Assembly: GCF_030068615.1 (NCBI RefSeq)
Contig: NZ_JASJOC010000002.1
Coordinates: 434,001 to 498,000, forward strand
Direction of reading: 5' to 3'
Length of the DNA stretch: 64,000 nt
DNA from: Halostagnicola sp. A-GB9-2
GTDB taxonomy: Archaea; Halobacteriota; Halobacteria; Halobacteriales; Natrialbaceae
Shown here: positions 8,134 through 16,894 of the stretch, in pieces
Layout of the letters: the number at the start of each line of letters is the position of its first letter
Position numbering within the stretch: position 1 is the stretch's first letter
Notes under the pieces: generated by a model
What the model saw: the letters and a program-made list of their open reading frames with translations, nothing else
What the model was told of the DNA's origin: nothing
The model's database searches: none
Position numbers and translations under genes: made by a program

Positions 8134-10464
8134 TCAGGAACCGTTGTCCGATCCTTCCGTTTCGTCGTCTTCACCGGGAGCCTCGTCTGGGTCTTCGGGA
8201 TCCTCCTCAGGATCTATTTCATCGTCTTCCGGCGCTTCGGGTTCGTCGACCGGATCTTCGTCATCTGGTGCTTCGTCGACCGGTTCCGCTGGGTCTTCGT
8301 CGGCTGGAACGAGACGGTGGACTTCGCCGGTGCCGCCGCTCGGGAAGTTTTCCTCGGTGGTGAGGACGTATATCTCGCCCTCCGCGTCTCGGCCGAACGC
8401 GAGCACGAACCGGTCGAGTTCGTCCTCGTCGCGGACGAGGTCGTCGTCGGCGTCAATACGAAGTTGTTCGACAGGCCAGAGTTCCTCCCAGAGTTCCTCC
8501 TCGTACAGCGGATGGTCGGTGCCTTCGGGAACCTGATCGGCGAAGGACTCGGCTCCGGCGTCCGTCGGCCGGTCCCCGTCTTGCCATCCGTCGGGCGGGT
8601 GCGAGACGAAGAGTTTGCCCAGCGGTTCCTCGAAGCTCTCGCTCCAGTCGCCGAAGATGTATCCGTCCTGCAAGTCCTCGAGGCCGCCTTCGGTGTACAT
8701 TCGACCGCCGACGACGGCGCTACCGATGTTCTGGATGTCGTACTCTTGCGGGTAGTCGATCACGGGATCAAGCAACGGTTCGCCGCCGCGTACGTCCTCG
8801 GGCGTCTCGTCGGGACACTCTTCGGGCGGCTCGCCGGGGTTGTCGGTGCTGAAGCAGTGAACGCCTTCCTTGACGTTCCAGCCGTAGTTGCCGCCGCGCT
8901 CGACGTGGTTGATGATTTCGAACAGCAGCTGTCCGACGTCGGCGGCAAGCAGTTCGCCGTCGTCGGTGAACGACATTCCCCACGGATTGCGCATTCCCCA
9001 GGCGTAGTACTCCGCGTGACCAGGTTCGCCAGTTAGTTCGGGTTCGTCTTCGACCTCCTCGTCGTCTTCTTCTACTTCGTCTTCTCGACCGTTTTCGTCC
9101 ACCTCGATCTCCTCATCGGTCGTCTCTTCCTGGACTTCATCCCCGCGGCCGTTCTCGTCCACCTCGACTTCCTCGTCGTTCTCGTCTTCGAGACCGTTCC
9201 CGTTATCCTCGAGTTCGTCGTCATCCTCGAGTTCCTCATCAGCTTCGTCGACCTCCTCGTCTACGCCTTCTTCCTCTTCGGGTTCTTCGTCCTCCGTCTC
9301 CTCGAGGTCCATCTCGTAGAGCGGGTTGTCCTCGGGGATGCCGTAGGGCTTGTCGAACTCCTCGGTGTCGACGTCGATCCGGAGCATCCCGCCCAGGAGC
9401 GTGTCTCGAGTGTTCTGTCCGCTCCCGCCTTCGTTTTCGGTGTACCAGTCTTCCGGGTGGCCCGGTCCGGTATCGTCTCCGTCGCCGCCGTCGCCGATCG
9501 CGACGTAGAGATAGCCGTCGGGGCCGAACGCGAGCGGCCCGGCGTTGTGATTGAACTGTGGCTCGGGAACCTCCATCAGTCGGCGTTCGGAGTCGGAATC
9601 GGCCGACTCGAGGTCCTCGCCGGCCTGGAACTCGGAAACCACGAACGTGTGGCTGTAGGAAGCGGGCGTTACCGTCCCGCGGTGGCCACTATAGCGGAGG
9701 AAGAATCGCCCGTTCTCCTGAAACTCCGGGTGGAACGCGATGCCGAGCAAGCCGCGTTCGTCGAAATCGTCGACGTCGATCGAAACTCGATCCGCGATGT
9801 CGAGGAACGGTTCGTCCTCGAGGCCGTCTGGGCCGTGGACGTAGATCTGTCCGGGCTGGTCGACGATGAACCGCCGGTCGGCTTCCTCGTTCGCGACCTG
9901 AAAATCTATCGGGGAGTCGAGTCCCTCTGCAACGGTCTCGAGGCCGACCGTCGGCCCCTTCTCGATGAGAAGCTCATCGTCGGGTTCCTCGTCCGGGGTG
10001 GGTTCCTCGACGTCGGCCAGCTCGATGTCGCCGCGCATCTCGGCCGGGTGAACCGAGCAATAATACTCCGCCATCTCTTCGGTCGCCTCGAACTCGAAGG
10101 TGACGACCTCTCCTTGCTCCGTGACGATTTCGGTGCCGTCGATCGCGTCACCCTCCGCATTCAAGATGACGAAATCGTGCGGTGTTCCGTCAGCGTTCGT
10201 CCACTCGACGACGTAGGTCTGTCCCACCTCGAGCTGGAGTGTTGGGTTCTCCTCCTCGGCGATTTCGTCGGGAGCCTGGCCCACCCAGCCCTCGGAGAAT
10301 CCGTCGAGTTCGAACGTTTCGCCCTCCTGTGCCGTCCCGACGGTAGCCAAGGACGCGGCTACGCCCGTTGCCGCGGCGGATTTCAGCACCGTCCGCCGCG
10401 TCGGGGCGAACGGGACGCCGTCCCACGTGCTCTCACTGTTTGCATCGCTATTTCGTTGTGCCAT
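8134..10464 (-). CDS. Tat-exported cupredoxin-PQQ sugar dehydrogenase fusion with acidic insertion
   Basis: This is a 776-residue secreted protein. A Tat signal (T22-R23-R24 then a hydrophobic run ending near TAQEGE) is followed by a plastocyanin-like domain (about 50-150) with type 1 copper ligands H96, C136, H139 and M143. A six-bladed propeller of the soluble glucose/sorbosone dehydrogenase family follows (HPEFQENGRFFLRYS, NHNAGPLAFGPDGYLYVAIGDGGDG, RNPWGMSF). An acidic insertion (about 395-485) containing a duplicated V-D-E-N-G-R unit splits the NPLYEMD/AEYYAWGMRNPWG segment. The tail is also acidic. It likely oxidises sugars outside the cell and passes electrons to the fused copper domain. 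I start at MAQRNSD to place the twin arginine correctly. It is paralogous to 11616-13961. Confidence 0.9.
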   Translation of the reverse strand: MAQRNSDANSESTWDGVPFAPTRRTVLKSAAATGVAASLATVGTAQEGETFELDGFSEGWVGQAPDEIAEEENPTLQLEVGQTYVVEWTNADGTPHDFVILNAEGDAIDGTEIVTEQGEVVTFEFEATEEMAEYYCSVHPAEMRGDIELADVEEPTPDEEPDDELLIEKGPTVGLETVAEGLDSPIDFQVANEEADRRFIVDQPGQIYVHGPDGLEDEPFLDIADRVSIDVDDFDERGLLGIAFHPEFQENGRFFLRYSGHRGTVTPASYSHTFVVSEFQAGEDLESADSDSERRLMEVPEPQFNHNAGPLAFGPDGYLYVAIGDGGDGDDTGPGHPEDWYTENEGGSGQNTRDTLLGGMLRIDVDTEEFDKPYGIPEDNPLYEMDLEETEDEEPEEEEGVDEEVDEADEELEDDDELEDNGNGLEDENDEEVEVDENGRGDEVQEETTDEEIEVDENGREDEVEEDDEEVEDEPELTGEPGHAEYYAWGMRNPWGMSFTDDGELLAADVGQLLFEIINHVERGGNYGWNVKEGVHCFSTDNPGEPPEECPDETPEDVRGGEPLLDPVIDYPQEYDIQNIGSAVVGGRMYTEGGLEDLQDGYIFGDWSESFEEPLGKLFVSHPPDGWQDGDRPTDAGAESFADQVPEGTDHPLYEEELWEELWPVEQLRIDADDDLVRDEDELDRFVLAFGRDAEGEIYVLTTEENFPSGGTGEVHRLVPADEDPAEPVDEAPDDEDPVDEPEAPEDDEIDPEEDPEDPDEAPGEDDETEGSDNGS

Positions 10465-10722
10465 GATGCCAGTTAGCAATAGATAACTGGCAGAATAAGC
10501 GGAGCCATCGTTTTGGAACGAAAACGCAGACTTCCACAATCGGGAACCACTCGAACGGTATACATCGCTTATTACCGCTCGCTGTGCATTTTCGTTCGTT
10601 CGGACCACGGATCGGGCCCCAGTGGTGGGTTTGGCCACGTGTCGCCGGTCGGAACTGTCGTTCCACGACGAAATAGGCGATTTCGGGCCAACGAATTAGT
10701 ATCTCACCGTGGTACCGGTGAT

Positions 10723-11571
10723 ATGACCGACCTCGCTTTTTCGACGAACGCCTATACGCGATTTCCCCTCCCCGAAGCGGTTCGCCGCATCGGGGCGTAC
10801 GGCTACGATGGCGTCGAAATCCTCGGCGACGAGCCCCACGCCTACTTTCCACACTTTACCGACGCCGACCGGGAGTCGCTCCTCGAGACACTCGAGGAAA
10901 CCGACCTCGCGGTCTCGAATATCAACGCCAACACGGCGATGGGATACTACGACGACGCGCCGCCGTCGTCGTTTTTCGAACCGAGCGTCATCCGAGCCGA
11001 CGAGGAGGCGAGAACCTGGCGCATCGAGTACACCGAACGAGCGATCGACCTCGCGAGTACGGTAGACGCGCCGGCGGTCTGTCTCGCGACGGGTCGCCCG
11101 CTCCCCGGCACACTCCCAGAAGACGCTCGGGCATTACTCCTCGAGTCGCTCGAGGAAATACTCGAGTATGCAGAGGCTAACGGGGTCGAGGTAGGTATCG
11201 AGTTCGAACCGGAGCTGCTGATCGAGAACACGGCGGAAACGCTCGAGCTCATTGAGGAGGTCGGCCGCGAGTCCCTCGGCGTTAACCTCGACCTCGGCCA
11301 CGCCGCCGTCTACGGCGAAGACGTCGTCGAGAGCATCCACGACTGCGCCGGATCGATTACGGGAATTCACCTCGAGGACATCGTGGGCGGCAGACGAGGG
11401 AAACACTACCACCGGATCCCCGGGGAGGGCGACCTCGACTTTCGCGCGATTTTCGATGCGCTCGACGACGTCGGCTACGACGGGTTCGCCACCCTCGAGC
11501 TGTACACCTATCCCGACGAACCGGATCGGGCGGCTGAGGAGGCGTACGCGGCGCTCAAGGAGTACGTGTAG
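10723..11571 (+). CDS. sugar phosphate isomerase/epimerase (xylose-isomerase-like TIM barrel)
   Basis: This 282-residue protein begins LAFSTNAYTRFPLPEAVRRI and continues GYDGVEIL, VGIEFEPELL, LGVNLDLGHA, ITGIHLEDI and GYDGFATLELY, the strand order and acidic/His metal ligands of the AP-endonuclease-2/IolE-like TIM barrel. The ATG at 10723 is chosen because the upstream frame is not family-like. It sits between the two paralogous dehydrogenase genes (one divergent, one convergent), so its substrate may be a sugar or oxidised sugar made by them; that is inference. EboE is the comparable member of ebo clusters but is usually longer. Confidence 0.85.
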   Translation: MTDLAFSTNAYTRFPLPEAVRRIGAYGYDGVEILGDEPHAYFPHFTDADRESLLETLEETDLAVSNINANTAMGYYDDAPPSSFFEPSVIRADEEARTWRIEYTERAIDLASTVDAPAVCLATGRPLPGTLPEDARALLLESLEEILEYAEANGVEVGIEFEPELLIENTAETLELIEEVGRESLGVNLDLGHAAVYGEDVVESIHDCAGSITGIHLEDIVGGRRGKHYHRIPGEGDLDFRAIFDALDDVGYDGFATLELYTYPDEPDRAAEEAYAALKEYV

Positions 11572-11615
11572 CAACGTCGAACGGGACCGACAGCGGAACG
11601 GAGCGAGGCTGGCAG

Positions 11616-13961
11616 TTAGTAGTCGCTCTCGTTGCCGTCGTCTGCCTCGTAGTCGTCTTCGGCGTCGTCGTCCGGCTCGGCTACTTCTTCATCGTCGGGC
11701 ATCTCCTCGTCCTCGGGGGTCTCGTCGTCGGCTTCCTCGGGCGTTTCATCTTCGTCGGGCATCGCGTCCTCGTCGACCGTTTCGGCGTCTTCGGGTGCCG
11801 GAACATCTTCGCCCTCGTCCTCGGGAACGATTCTGTAGATCTCTCCGGTTTCGGCGTCCGGTCGGTAGTCCGAGTTCGTGAGGACGTACAACTCGCCGGC
11901 CTCGTCGCGCATGACGTTGTAGACGTACCGGTTGAGCGACTCGTTCTCGGCGTTTTCGATCACCAGCTCCTCGAGATCCCAGCGCTCCGGGAAGGGTTCG
12001 ACTTCTTCGGGTTCCTCGTCGCCCGGTGGCGTGACGGTCAACAGTTCGCCGTCCGCGGCGACGACGCCTTCGGCGCTCCAGTTGCCGAAGACGTACTTAC
12101 CCTGTAGTTCGGGGATGTCTTCGCCGTCGTAGCGGTAGCCGCCGACGACGACCGAACTGTCGATGAATGCCTCCGTGCCGCGCTGGTGTTGGTACTCCGC
12201 GATCGGGTTCCGAAGCGGTTCGCCGCCACGGACGTCCTCTGGCGTCTCATCGGGACACTCTGCGGGCGGGTCGATCGGCGTTTCGGGACTGAAACAGATC
12301 GATCCCTCCTTGACGTTCCAACTGTAGTTGCCGCCGTACTCGACGATGTAAACCGACTCGATCAGGTGCTGGCCGGCGTCGGCGACGAATATCGTGCCGT
12401 CGTCCTGGATCGTCATCCCCCACGGGTTCCGGAAGCCCCACGCGTAGTACTCGTCGAGCTGATCGTCGAGTTCGACGAGCGGGTTGTCGTCGGGGATGCC
12501 GTACGCACCGTCGTCCGGTCCGTTCGCTTCGGCCTCGGTCTCCGCGTCGACGTCGATACGGAGAATCCCGCCGAGGAGGTTCTCCTGGGTATCCTGTCCG
12601 TTGCCGCCCTCGTTTTCGGGGTACCAGTCCTCAACGTGGCCGAGTCCGATATCGTGGACGTTGCCGCCGTCGCCGATCGCGACGTAGAGGTAGCCGTCGG
12701 GGCCGAACGCGAGCGCGCCCCCGTTGTGGTTATCCTGGGGCTGTGGGATCTCCATCAGGATCCGCTCGGAGTCGGGGTCTGCCTCGCCGTCGTCGTTCAC
12801 CTGAAACTCCGCGAGGACGTCGGTGTGATTGTAGTCCTCCGGCGTTCCCTCGCGAAGTTCGCCGCTGTATCGGACGTAGAACTGGCCGTTCTCCTGAAAG
12901 TCGGGGTGGAACGCCAGCCCGAGGAGTCCGCGCTCGTCGTAGTCCTGTAGGTCGAGAATACCGAGGTCGACGATGCGGTCGCTGAGGTCGATGAACAGCT
13001 CCATGTCATCCGGCGTCGCGACCTCTGGATCCGTCTCGTCGTCGGTTTCGTCGTCCTCGTCGTCGATTTCAACGTCGGTATCTTCCTCAACTTCAACGTC
13101 GTCATCGTCGTCAATCGCAACGTCGTCGTCTTCGTCGATTTCGTCGTTCTCATCGTCTTCGAAGACCGGTTCTTCGTCCTCATCGGGATCTCGAGGTTCT
13201 TCGTCGGCGTCTTCCTCGAGATCGTCGTCCGTTTCGTACTCGTCTTCCTCGTCGTCCACCTCGACGTCGTCTTCCGCCTCGTCGTCAAGGTCGTCGTCGA
13301 CCGCCGCTTCGTCCTCGTAGTGGATATAGACCTGACCGGTCTGTGTGACGATGAAGTTCCGGTTTTCTTCGTCGCCCTCGATGTACTCCATGCCGGTCAA
13401 GCCGGGGAGATCCTCCGCGACCTTTTGGAGGCCGATGCGTTCGCCCTCGGGGAAATTGCCGGCGACGGGAATGTCCTCGAGCGGTTCCGGATCCTCGTCT
13501 TCCGGTTGTGCGTCACCGATGACGAGGTCGCCGCGCATCGTATCCGGATGCATCTCGCAGTAGTACTCGGCCATCTCTTCGGTGGCCTCGAACTCGACGG
13601 TCTGTACCTCGCCAGTCTCTTCGGTGATCTCGCTGCGAACGAGTTGTTCGCCGTCCGCCGAGAGGATGGCGAAGTTGTGGGGCAAGCCGTCGCTGTTCTC
13701 CCACGTCACCTCGTATGTCTGGCCCGCCTCTAGCTCGAGGGTCGGGTTCTCCTCATCCTCGATCTCGTCGGGTTCGACGCCGATCCATCCCGGCGTCGGC
13801 CCGAGAAGGACAATCTGTTCGGCCTCGGCTTCCTGCGCGCTGACGACGCTTCCGAGGCCGGCCGCGGCTCCGGAGGCTGCCAACGCCGAAAGAACTGTTC
13901 GTCGCGTCTGTGCCGTGCTCCTGGCGTGCTCGCTGTTGGTACGTTCGGTTGGTGGATTCAT
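11616..13961 (-). CDS. second Tat-exported cupredoxin-PQQ sugar dehydrogenase fusion
   Basis: This 781-residue paralogue of 8134-10464 has the same order: Tat signal (T19-R20-R21), cupredoxin domain with H95, C135, H138 and M142, six-bladed dehydrogenase propeller, acidic tail. Its acidic low-complexity insertion lies elsewhere, in the first blade between VYIHYED and MELFIDLSDRI (about residues 215-320). The segment expanded in the other paralogue is short here (NPLVELDDQLDEYYAWGFRNPWG). MNPPTER is taken as the start so that the twin arginine falls about 20 residues in. It is likely anchored or secreted across the cytoplasmic membrane, with sugar oxidation coupled to copper-mediated electron transfer. 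Confidence 0.9.
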   Translation of the reverse strand: MNPPTERTNSEHARSTAQTRRTVLSALAASGAAAGLGSVVSAQEAEAEQIVLLGPTPGWIGVEPDEIEDEENPTLELEAGQTYEVTWENSDGLPHNFAILSADGEQLVRSEITEETGEVQTVEFEATEEMAEYYCEMHPDTMRGDLVIGDAQPEDEDPEPLEDIPVAGNFPEGERIGLQKVAEDLPGLTGMEYIEGDEENRNFIVTQTGQVYIHYEDEAAVDDDLDDEAEDDVEVDDEEDEYETDDDLEEDADEEPRDPDEDEEPVFEDDENDEIDEDDDVAIDDDDDVEVEEDTDVEIDDEDDETDDETDPEVATPDDMELFIDLSDRIVDLGILDLQDYDERGLLGLAFHPDFQENGQFYVRYSGELREGTPEDYNHTDVLAEFQVNDDGEADPDSERILMEIPQPQDNHNGGALAFGPDGYLYVAIGDGGNVHDIGLGHVEDWYPENEGGNGQDTQENLLGGILRIDVDAETEAEANGPDDGAYGIPDDNPLVELDDQLDEYYAWGFRNPWGMTIQDDGTIFVADAGQHLIESVYIVEYGGNYSWNVKEGSICFSPETPIDPPAECPDETPEDVRGGEPLRNPIAEYQHQRGTEAFIDSSVVVGGYRYDGEDIPELQGKYVFGNWSAEGVVAADGELLTVTPPGDEEPEEVEPFPERWDLEELVIENAENESLNRYVYNVMRDEAGELYVLTNSDYRPDAETGEIYRIVPEDEGEDVPAPEDAETVDEDAMPDEDETPEEADDETPEDEEMPDDEEVAEPDDDAEDDYEADDGNESDY

Positions 13962-14624
13962 GGTCTCTCGTGAAGTGGTGGACGGGCGACGCAGACAACT
14001 GAAACAGCCGCGCGTCGAACTGGAATCGCGTTCGTGCAGTCGGATCCGGAGCAATCGTGAAATCGTTGTCTCGCCCTGATTCGATTGCCCGGCTCCCGCC
14101 GCGAGTCCACCCGTCCTACGCGCGCAGTCTCCGGGGAGGCCAATAAGATACGACAACGATTTCGCGAGTAACAGCGTCGCTGTGGATACTTCACCGATTT
14201 AACGGCTGGTTTTCGTCTCGCACGTCCGGATTGAGTGATCGTCAGGCGGTGCATACTCCCGGTCGATGAGGGATCTCACGCAGGTTCTCGAGGGGTATCG
14301 AAACTGCGTTCTGATCACTCGAGAGACCGCAATGATGACGAAAGTTCTCAGTTCGCTGTGGTGCCCAAGCAAGCGCCAGCGGGTTCGCCCGTTTTCCGCT
14401 AGGCCACACCACAACATCCAACGCAGGCCCGCCTCCTCGTTCGCGCGAGCGAAGCGAGTACGAGGTCGGAAGAGCGCGCTCTTCCGGTGGGTCGCACGTC
14501 TCGCGAGCGTTGCGAGACGTATCCTCGGCCCCTGCTCTGGCCCCGTCAATTACCACTCCGAATTGAGTCTCGACGAACGTCCGGCTTCTCAACGTTTTTC
14601 TATCCCTACGCCGAACCTCGGCGT
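13962..14624. other. long untranslated stretch with palindromes
   Basis: These 663 bases between a divergent dehydrogenase and the FAH gene lack a credible gene. An 18-base palindrome centred on GAGCGCGCTC lies at 14469-14486. A nine-base-pair hairpin (ACGTCTCGC at 14497-14505 pairing with GCGAGACGT at 14513-14521) follows it, and a CTCGTTCGCGCGAGCGAAGCGAG-like repeat precedes both. This could be a structured transcript or an intergenic repeat. I do not recognise RNase P RNA or 7S RNA in it. Confidence 0.45.
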
Positions 14625-15362
14625 ATGAAATACGTCCGATTCCGCGACCCGGCCGGTGCAGTTCGAAGAGGCGAACTCGAGAACGGAACCGTCCACTTCG
14701 CGAACGAGAGCTACGATTTTGACGCCAAGGAGATCGACATCCTCCCGCCGACCGACCCCTCGAAGATCGTCTGCATCGGACGCAACTACGCCGACCACGC
14801 CGACGAGATGGGATCGGATCTCCCGGATCGTCCGATGCTCTTCTTGAAGCCGCCGAACACGGTCTCGAGCCACGGCGACACCGTCACCGTCCCGGCGGGG
14901 AAAGACCGGATCGACCACGAGGCCGAACTGGGAGTCGTCATCGGCGAGCAGTGCCGGCACGTCCCGGTATCCGACGCCATGGATGTCGTCGCAGGGTTCA
15001 CCTGCGTCAACGATCTCTCGAACCGAGACGATCAGTCCGAAGAGCGCAACTGGGTCCGGGGCAAGGCCTTCGACGGAGCCGCCCCGATCGGCCCGGTTCT
15101 CGCGACGCCGGACGAGGTGCCCGACGACGCGTCGGTTCAATCGCGAGTCAACGGAGAGTTGAAACAGGACGGCTCGCTCGATCAGCTCATCTTCCCGATT
15201 CCGGAGCTAATCGCCGAAATCACGACCTACCAGACGCTCGAGGAAGGCGATGTGATCGCGACCGGAACACCGGAGGGCGTCGGCGCGCTCTCGGACGGCG
15301 ACGAGGTCGAAATCGAAGTCGAAGGCGTCGGAACGCTCTCGCACTCGGTTCGAATTCCCTAA
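14625..15362 (+). CDS. fumarylacetoacetate hydrolase (FAH)-family protein
   Basis: This 245-residue protein has the complete FAH fold signature: KIVCIGRNYADHADEMG, PMLFLKPPNTV, the metal-binding DHEAELGVVIG stretch and the later acidic NDLSNRDDQ loop, ending with GDVIATGTPEGVG. Family members hydrolyse or decarboxylate beta-diketo acids such as acylpyruvates, 2-keto-3-deoxy sugar acids or homoprotocatechuate intermediates. Its position near exported sugar dehydrogenases might suggest a sugar-acid intermediate. Length and motifs are normal. MKYVRFRDP is the obvious start. Confidence 0.9.
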   Translation: MKYVRFRDPAGAVRRGELENGTVHFANESYDFDAKEIDILPPTDPSKIVCIGRNYADHADEMGSDLPDRPMLFLKPPNTVSSHGDTVTVPAGKDRIDHEAELGVVIGEQCRHVPVSDAMDVVAGFTCVNDLSNRDDQSEERNWVRGKAFDGAAPIGPVLATPDEVPDDASVQSRVNGELKQDGSLDQLIFPIPELIAEITTYQTLEEGDVIATGTPEGVGALSDGDEVEIEVEGVGTLSHSVRIP

Positions 15363-15424
15363 CCCGGACGACGGAATACATTCGGAGACGAACGTTTTTC
15401 GACGCGTCGGCCGAACACCCGTTC

Positions 15425-16192
15425 ATGACCGTCAGCTACGGCGCGGTGACGATCGACTGGCTCGGCCACGCGACCGTGCGACTCGAGGGGCGGACGGGCG
15501 CGGTTATCTACGTCGACCCCGTTCGGGATGGCGCGCTCGAGGAGGCCGACCCGCGAGACGGCGATTTGATTCTGGTCACACACGAGCACCACTACGATCC
15601 GGACGCGATCCGGCGGGTCGCTCGCGACGACGCGATGGTCGTTATCCACGAGTCGATAGACGGCCAGGGGGACGACCGGTGCGAGGGCGAGAGACGCCGT
15701 GGGACCGTCGATCGCCCGGCGAAGCTCCCCTGTGACGTCGAACGGGTCCGCGCCGACGAATCGTTCGTCCTTGGACCTCTCGATCTGTTTACGACGCCTG
15801 CTTACAACGAACCGGACGGCCCTCACACGCTCGAAGACGGGTCGCCGCCCCATCCGGAGGGAGAAGGCTGTGGCTACGCGGTCACCATCGACGGCGTGCA
15901 AGCGTTCGTTCCGGGCGATACTGACGCCCTCGAGTACCACGAGGAACTGGAGGTCGACGTTTTTTTCCCGCCGATCGGCGGCGGTGTCACGATGGATAGA
16001 CGCGAGGCCGCGGCGCTCGCCGAGCGGATGAGCCCACGGCTCGTCTGTCCGATTCACTACGATACGTTCGATTCGATCGAGACGGACGAGGAGGCCTTCG
16101 TCGTCGACGTGGCGACTCGCAACGTTCCCGTGGTTCTCGAGGATCCTGAGCGGTCGGCTGTCGCGCTCGAGGAACCGCAACCGATCGACTGA
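15425..16192 (+). CDS. metallo-beta-lactamase-fold hydrolase (UlaG/COG2220-like)
   Basis: This 255-residue MBL-fold protein starts VTIDWLGHATVRLEG and has VTHEHHYDPD in place of the usual H-x-H-x-D-H metal motif. I recall a similar THxHHYDPD form in haloarchaeal members. Later ligands lie in VPGDTDALEYHEELEVDVFFPPIGGG and VCPIHYDTF. Activity is probably hydrolysis of a phosphodiester or lactone. The 62-base gap from the FAH gene and shared strand suggest co-transcription. The start at 15425 excludes a long upstream frame that overlaps the FAH gene. Confidence 0.85.
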   Translation: MTVSYGAVTIDWLGHATVRLEGRTGAVIYVDPVRDGALEEADPRDGDLILVTHEHHYDPDAIRRVARDDAMVVIHESIDGQGDDRCEGERRRGTVDRPAKLPCDVERVRADESFVLGPLDLFTTPAYNEPDGPHTLEDGSPPHPEGEGCGYAVTIDGVQAFVPGDTDALEYHEELEVDVFFPPIGGGVTMDRREAAALAERMSPRLVCPIHYDTFDSIETDEEAFVVDVATRNVPVVLEDPERSAVALEEPQPID

Positions 16193-16253
16193 GGGACTCC
16201 GGATTCCTGTTCCGGACGTCCGTTTCAGGTAGTTGCTCCGGATTCAACACCGA

Positions 16254-16688
16254 CTACAGCGACGTGTTCGGAGTCGAGCTAACGCTCGAGGTGAGAAACT
16301 GTTGGGTCTGGAGCCCTGTCTGGAACCGTTGCATGATCTTCGATTGGTGTTCGGGACACGCCATGACGATGACTGCCCCATCTTGAACCGGTATCATGGG
16401 TTGGGCCGCGTTGTGCGGTGCGAGACGACAGCCGGGACAACGGATTCCGCCGGCTGGGTGGTGATGCAGGAGATCGATCGACCCGTCGGTTGTCAACCCA
16501 CAGACCGAACTGAACCGTTCGACGTGGTCGTCACAGCTGATAACGGGAATCGTGAGTTGGTCCAAGAGGAGAAACGAGATGGCCCGTTGACTATCAGATT
16601 CGAAGGCGGACCGACACGCATCACACTGGACGGGCGGATGGCCTTCGTCAGCACCCGGCTCCGGGTACTGTAAATCTGCTGCTGGCAT
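16254..16688 (-). CDS. conserved-looking Cys/His-rich protein of unknown function
   Basis: This 144-residue protein has several potential zinc ligands: CDAC (about 22-25), C-D-D-H (about 52-55), an H-H-H run, CPGC (about 84-87) and C-P-E-H (about 110-113). Proteins of this kind occur in haloarchaea without assigned function. No catalytic motif or membrane span is present. It is convergent with the MBL gene and divergent from the deacetylase, so nothing nearby explains it. Confidence 0.6.
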   Translation of the reverse strand: MPAADLQYPEPGADEGHPPVQCDACRSAFESDSQRAISFLLLDQLTIPVISCDDHVERFSSVCGLTTDGSIDLLHHHPAGGIRCPGCRLAPHNAAQPMIPVQDGAVIVMACPEHQSKIMQRFQTGLQTQQFLTSSVSSTPNTSL

Positions 16689-16782
16689 TCGTGTCTATCG
16701 GCGGGTCGCCATGCAGGTAAGTGATTGGATGTCGGAGACTCGCGCGCTATCGCGAACGCCTGCGTTCATCTGCGGGACGTGA

Positions 16783-16863
16783 TATACTGCCGGCTGTACC
16801 TCTGTGAAGATTCTCGAACCCCCGGGCGGCGTGAATCCCGAACGACGTACAGCCGGCAGTATA
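16783..16863. promoter_or_regulatory. 17-base perfect inverted repeat upstream of deacetylase
   Basis: The arms TATACTGCCGGCTGTAC (16783-16799) and its exact reverse complement (16847-16863) are separated by 47 bases and end 31 bases before the deacetylase start at 16895. The right arm runs into an AT-rich TATAGCTATAT stretch that could be the TATA region. Paired operators for a dimeric regulator or a cruciform are both plausible. Confidence 0.6.
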
Positions 16864-16894
16864 GCTATATTCTCTTCCAGGTCGACGGTCGGAC

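Noticed and set aside
13029-13320. Ser-rich plus-strand frame opposite the acidic insertion
   Set aside because: It is the antisense image of the Asp/Glu-rich insertion (GAC/GAG read backwards gives Ser/Ser-Arg) and has no start context.
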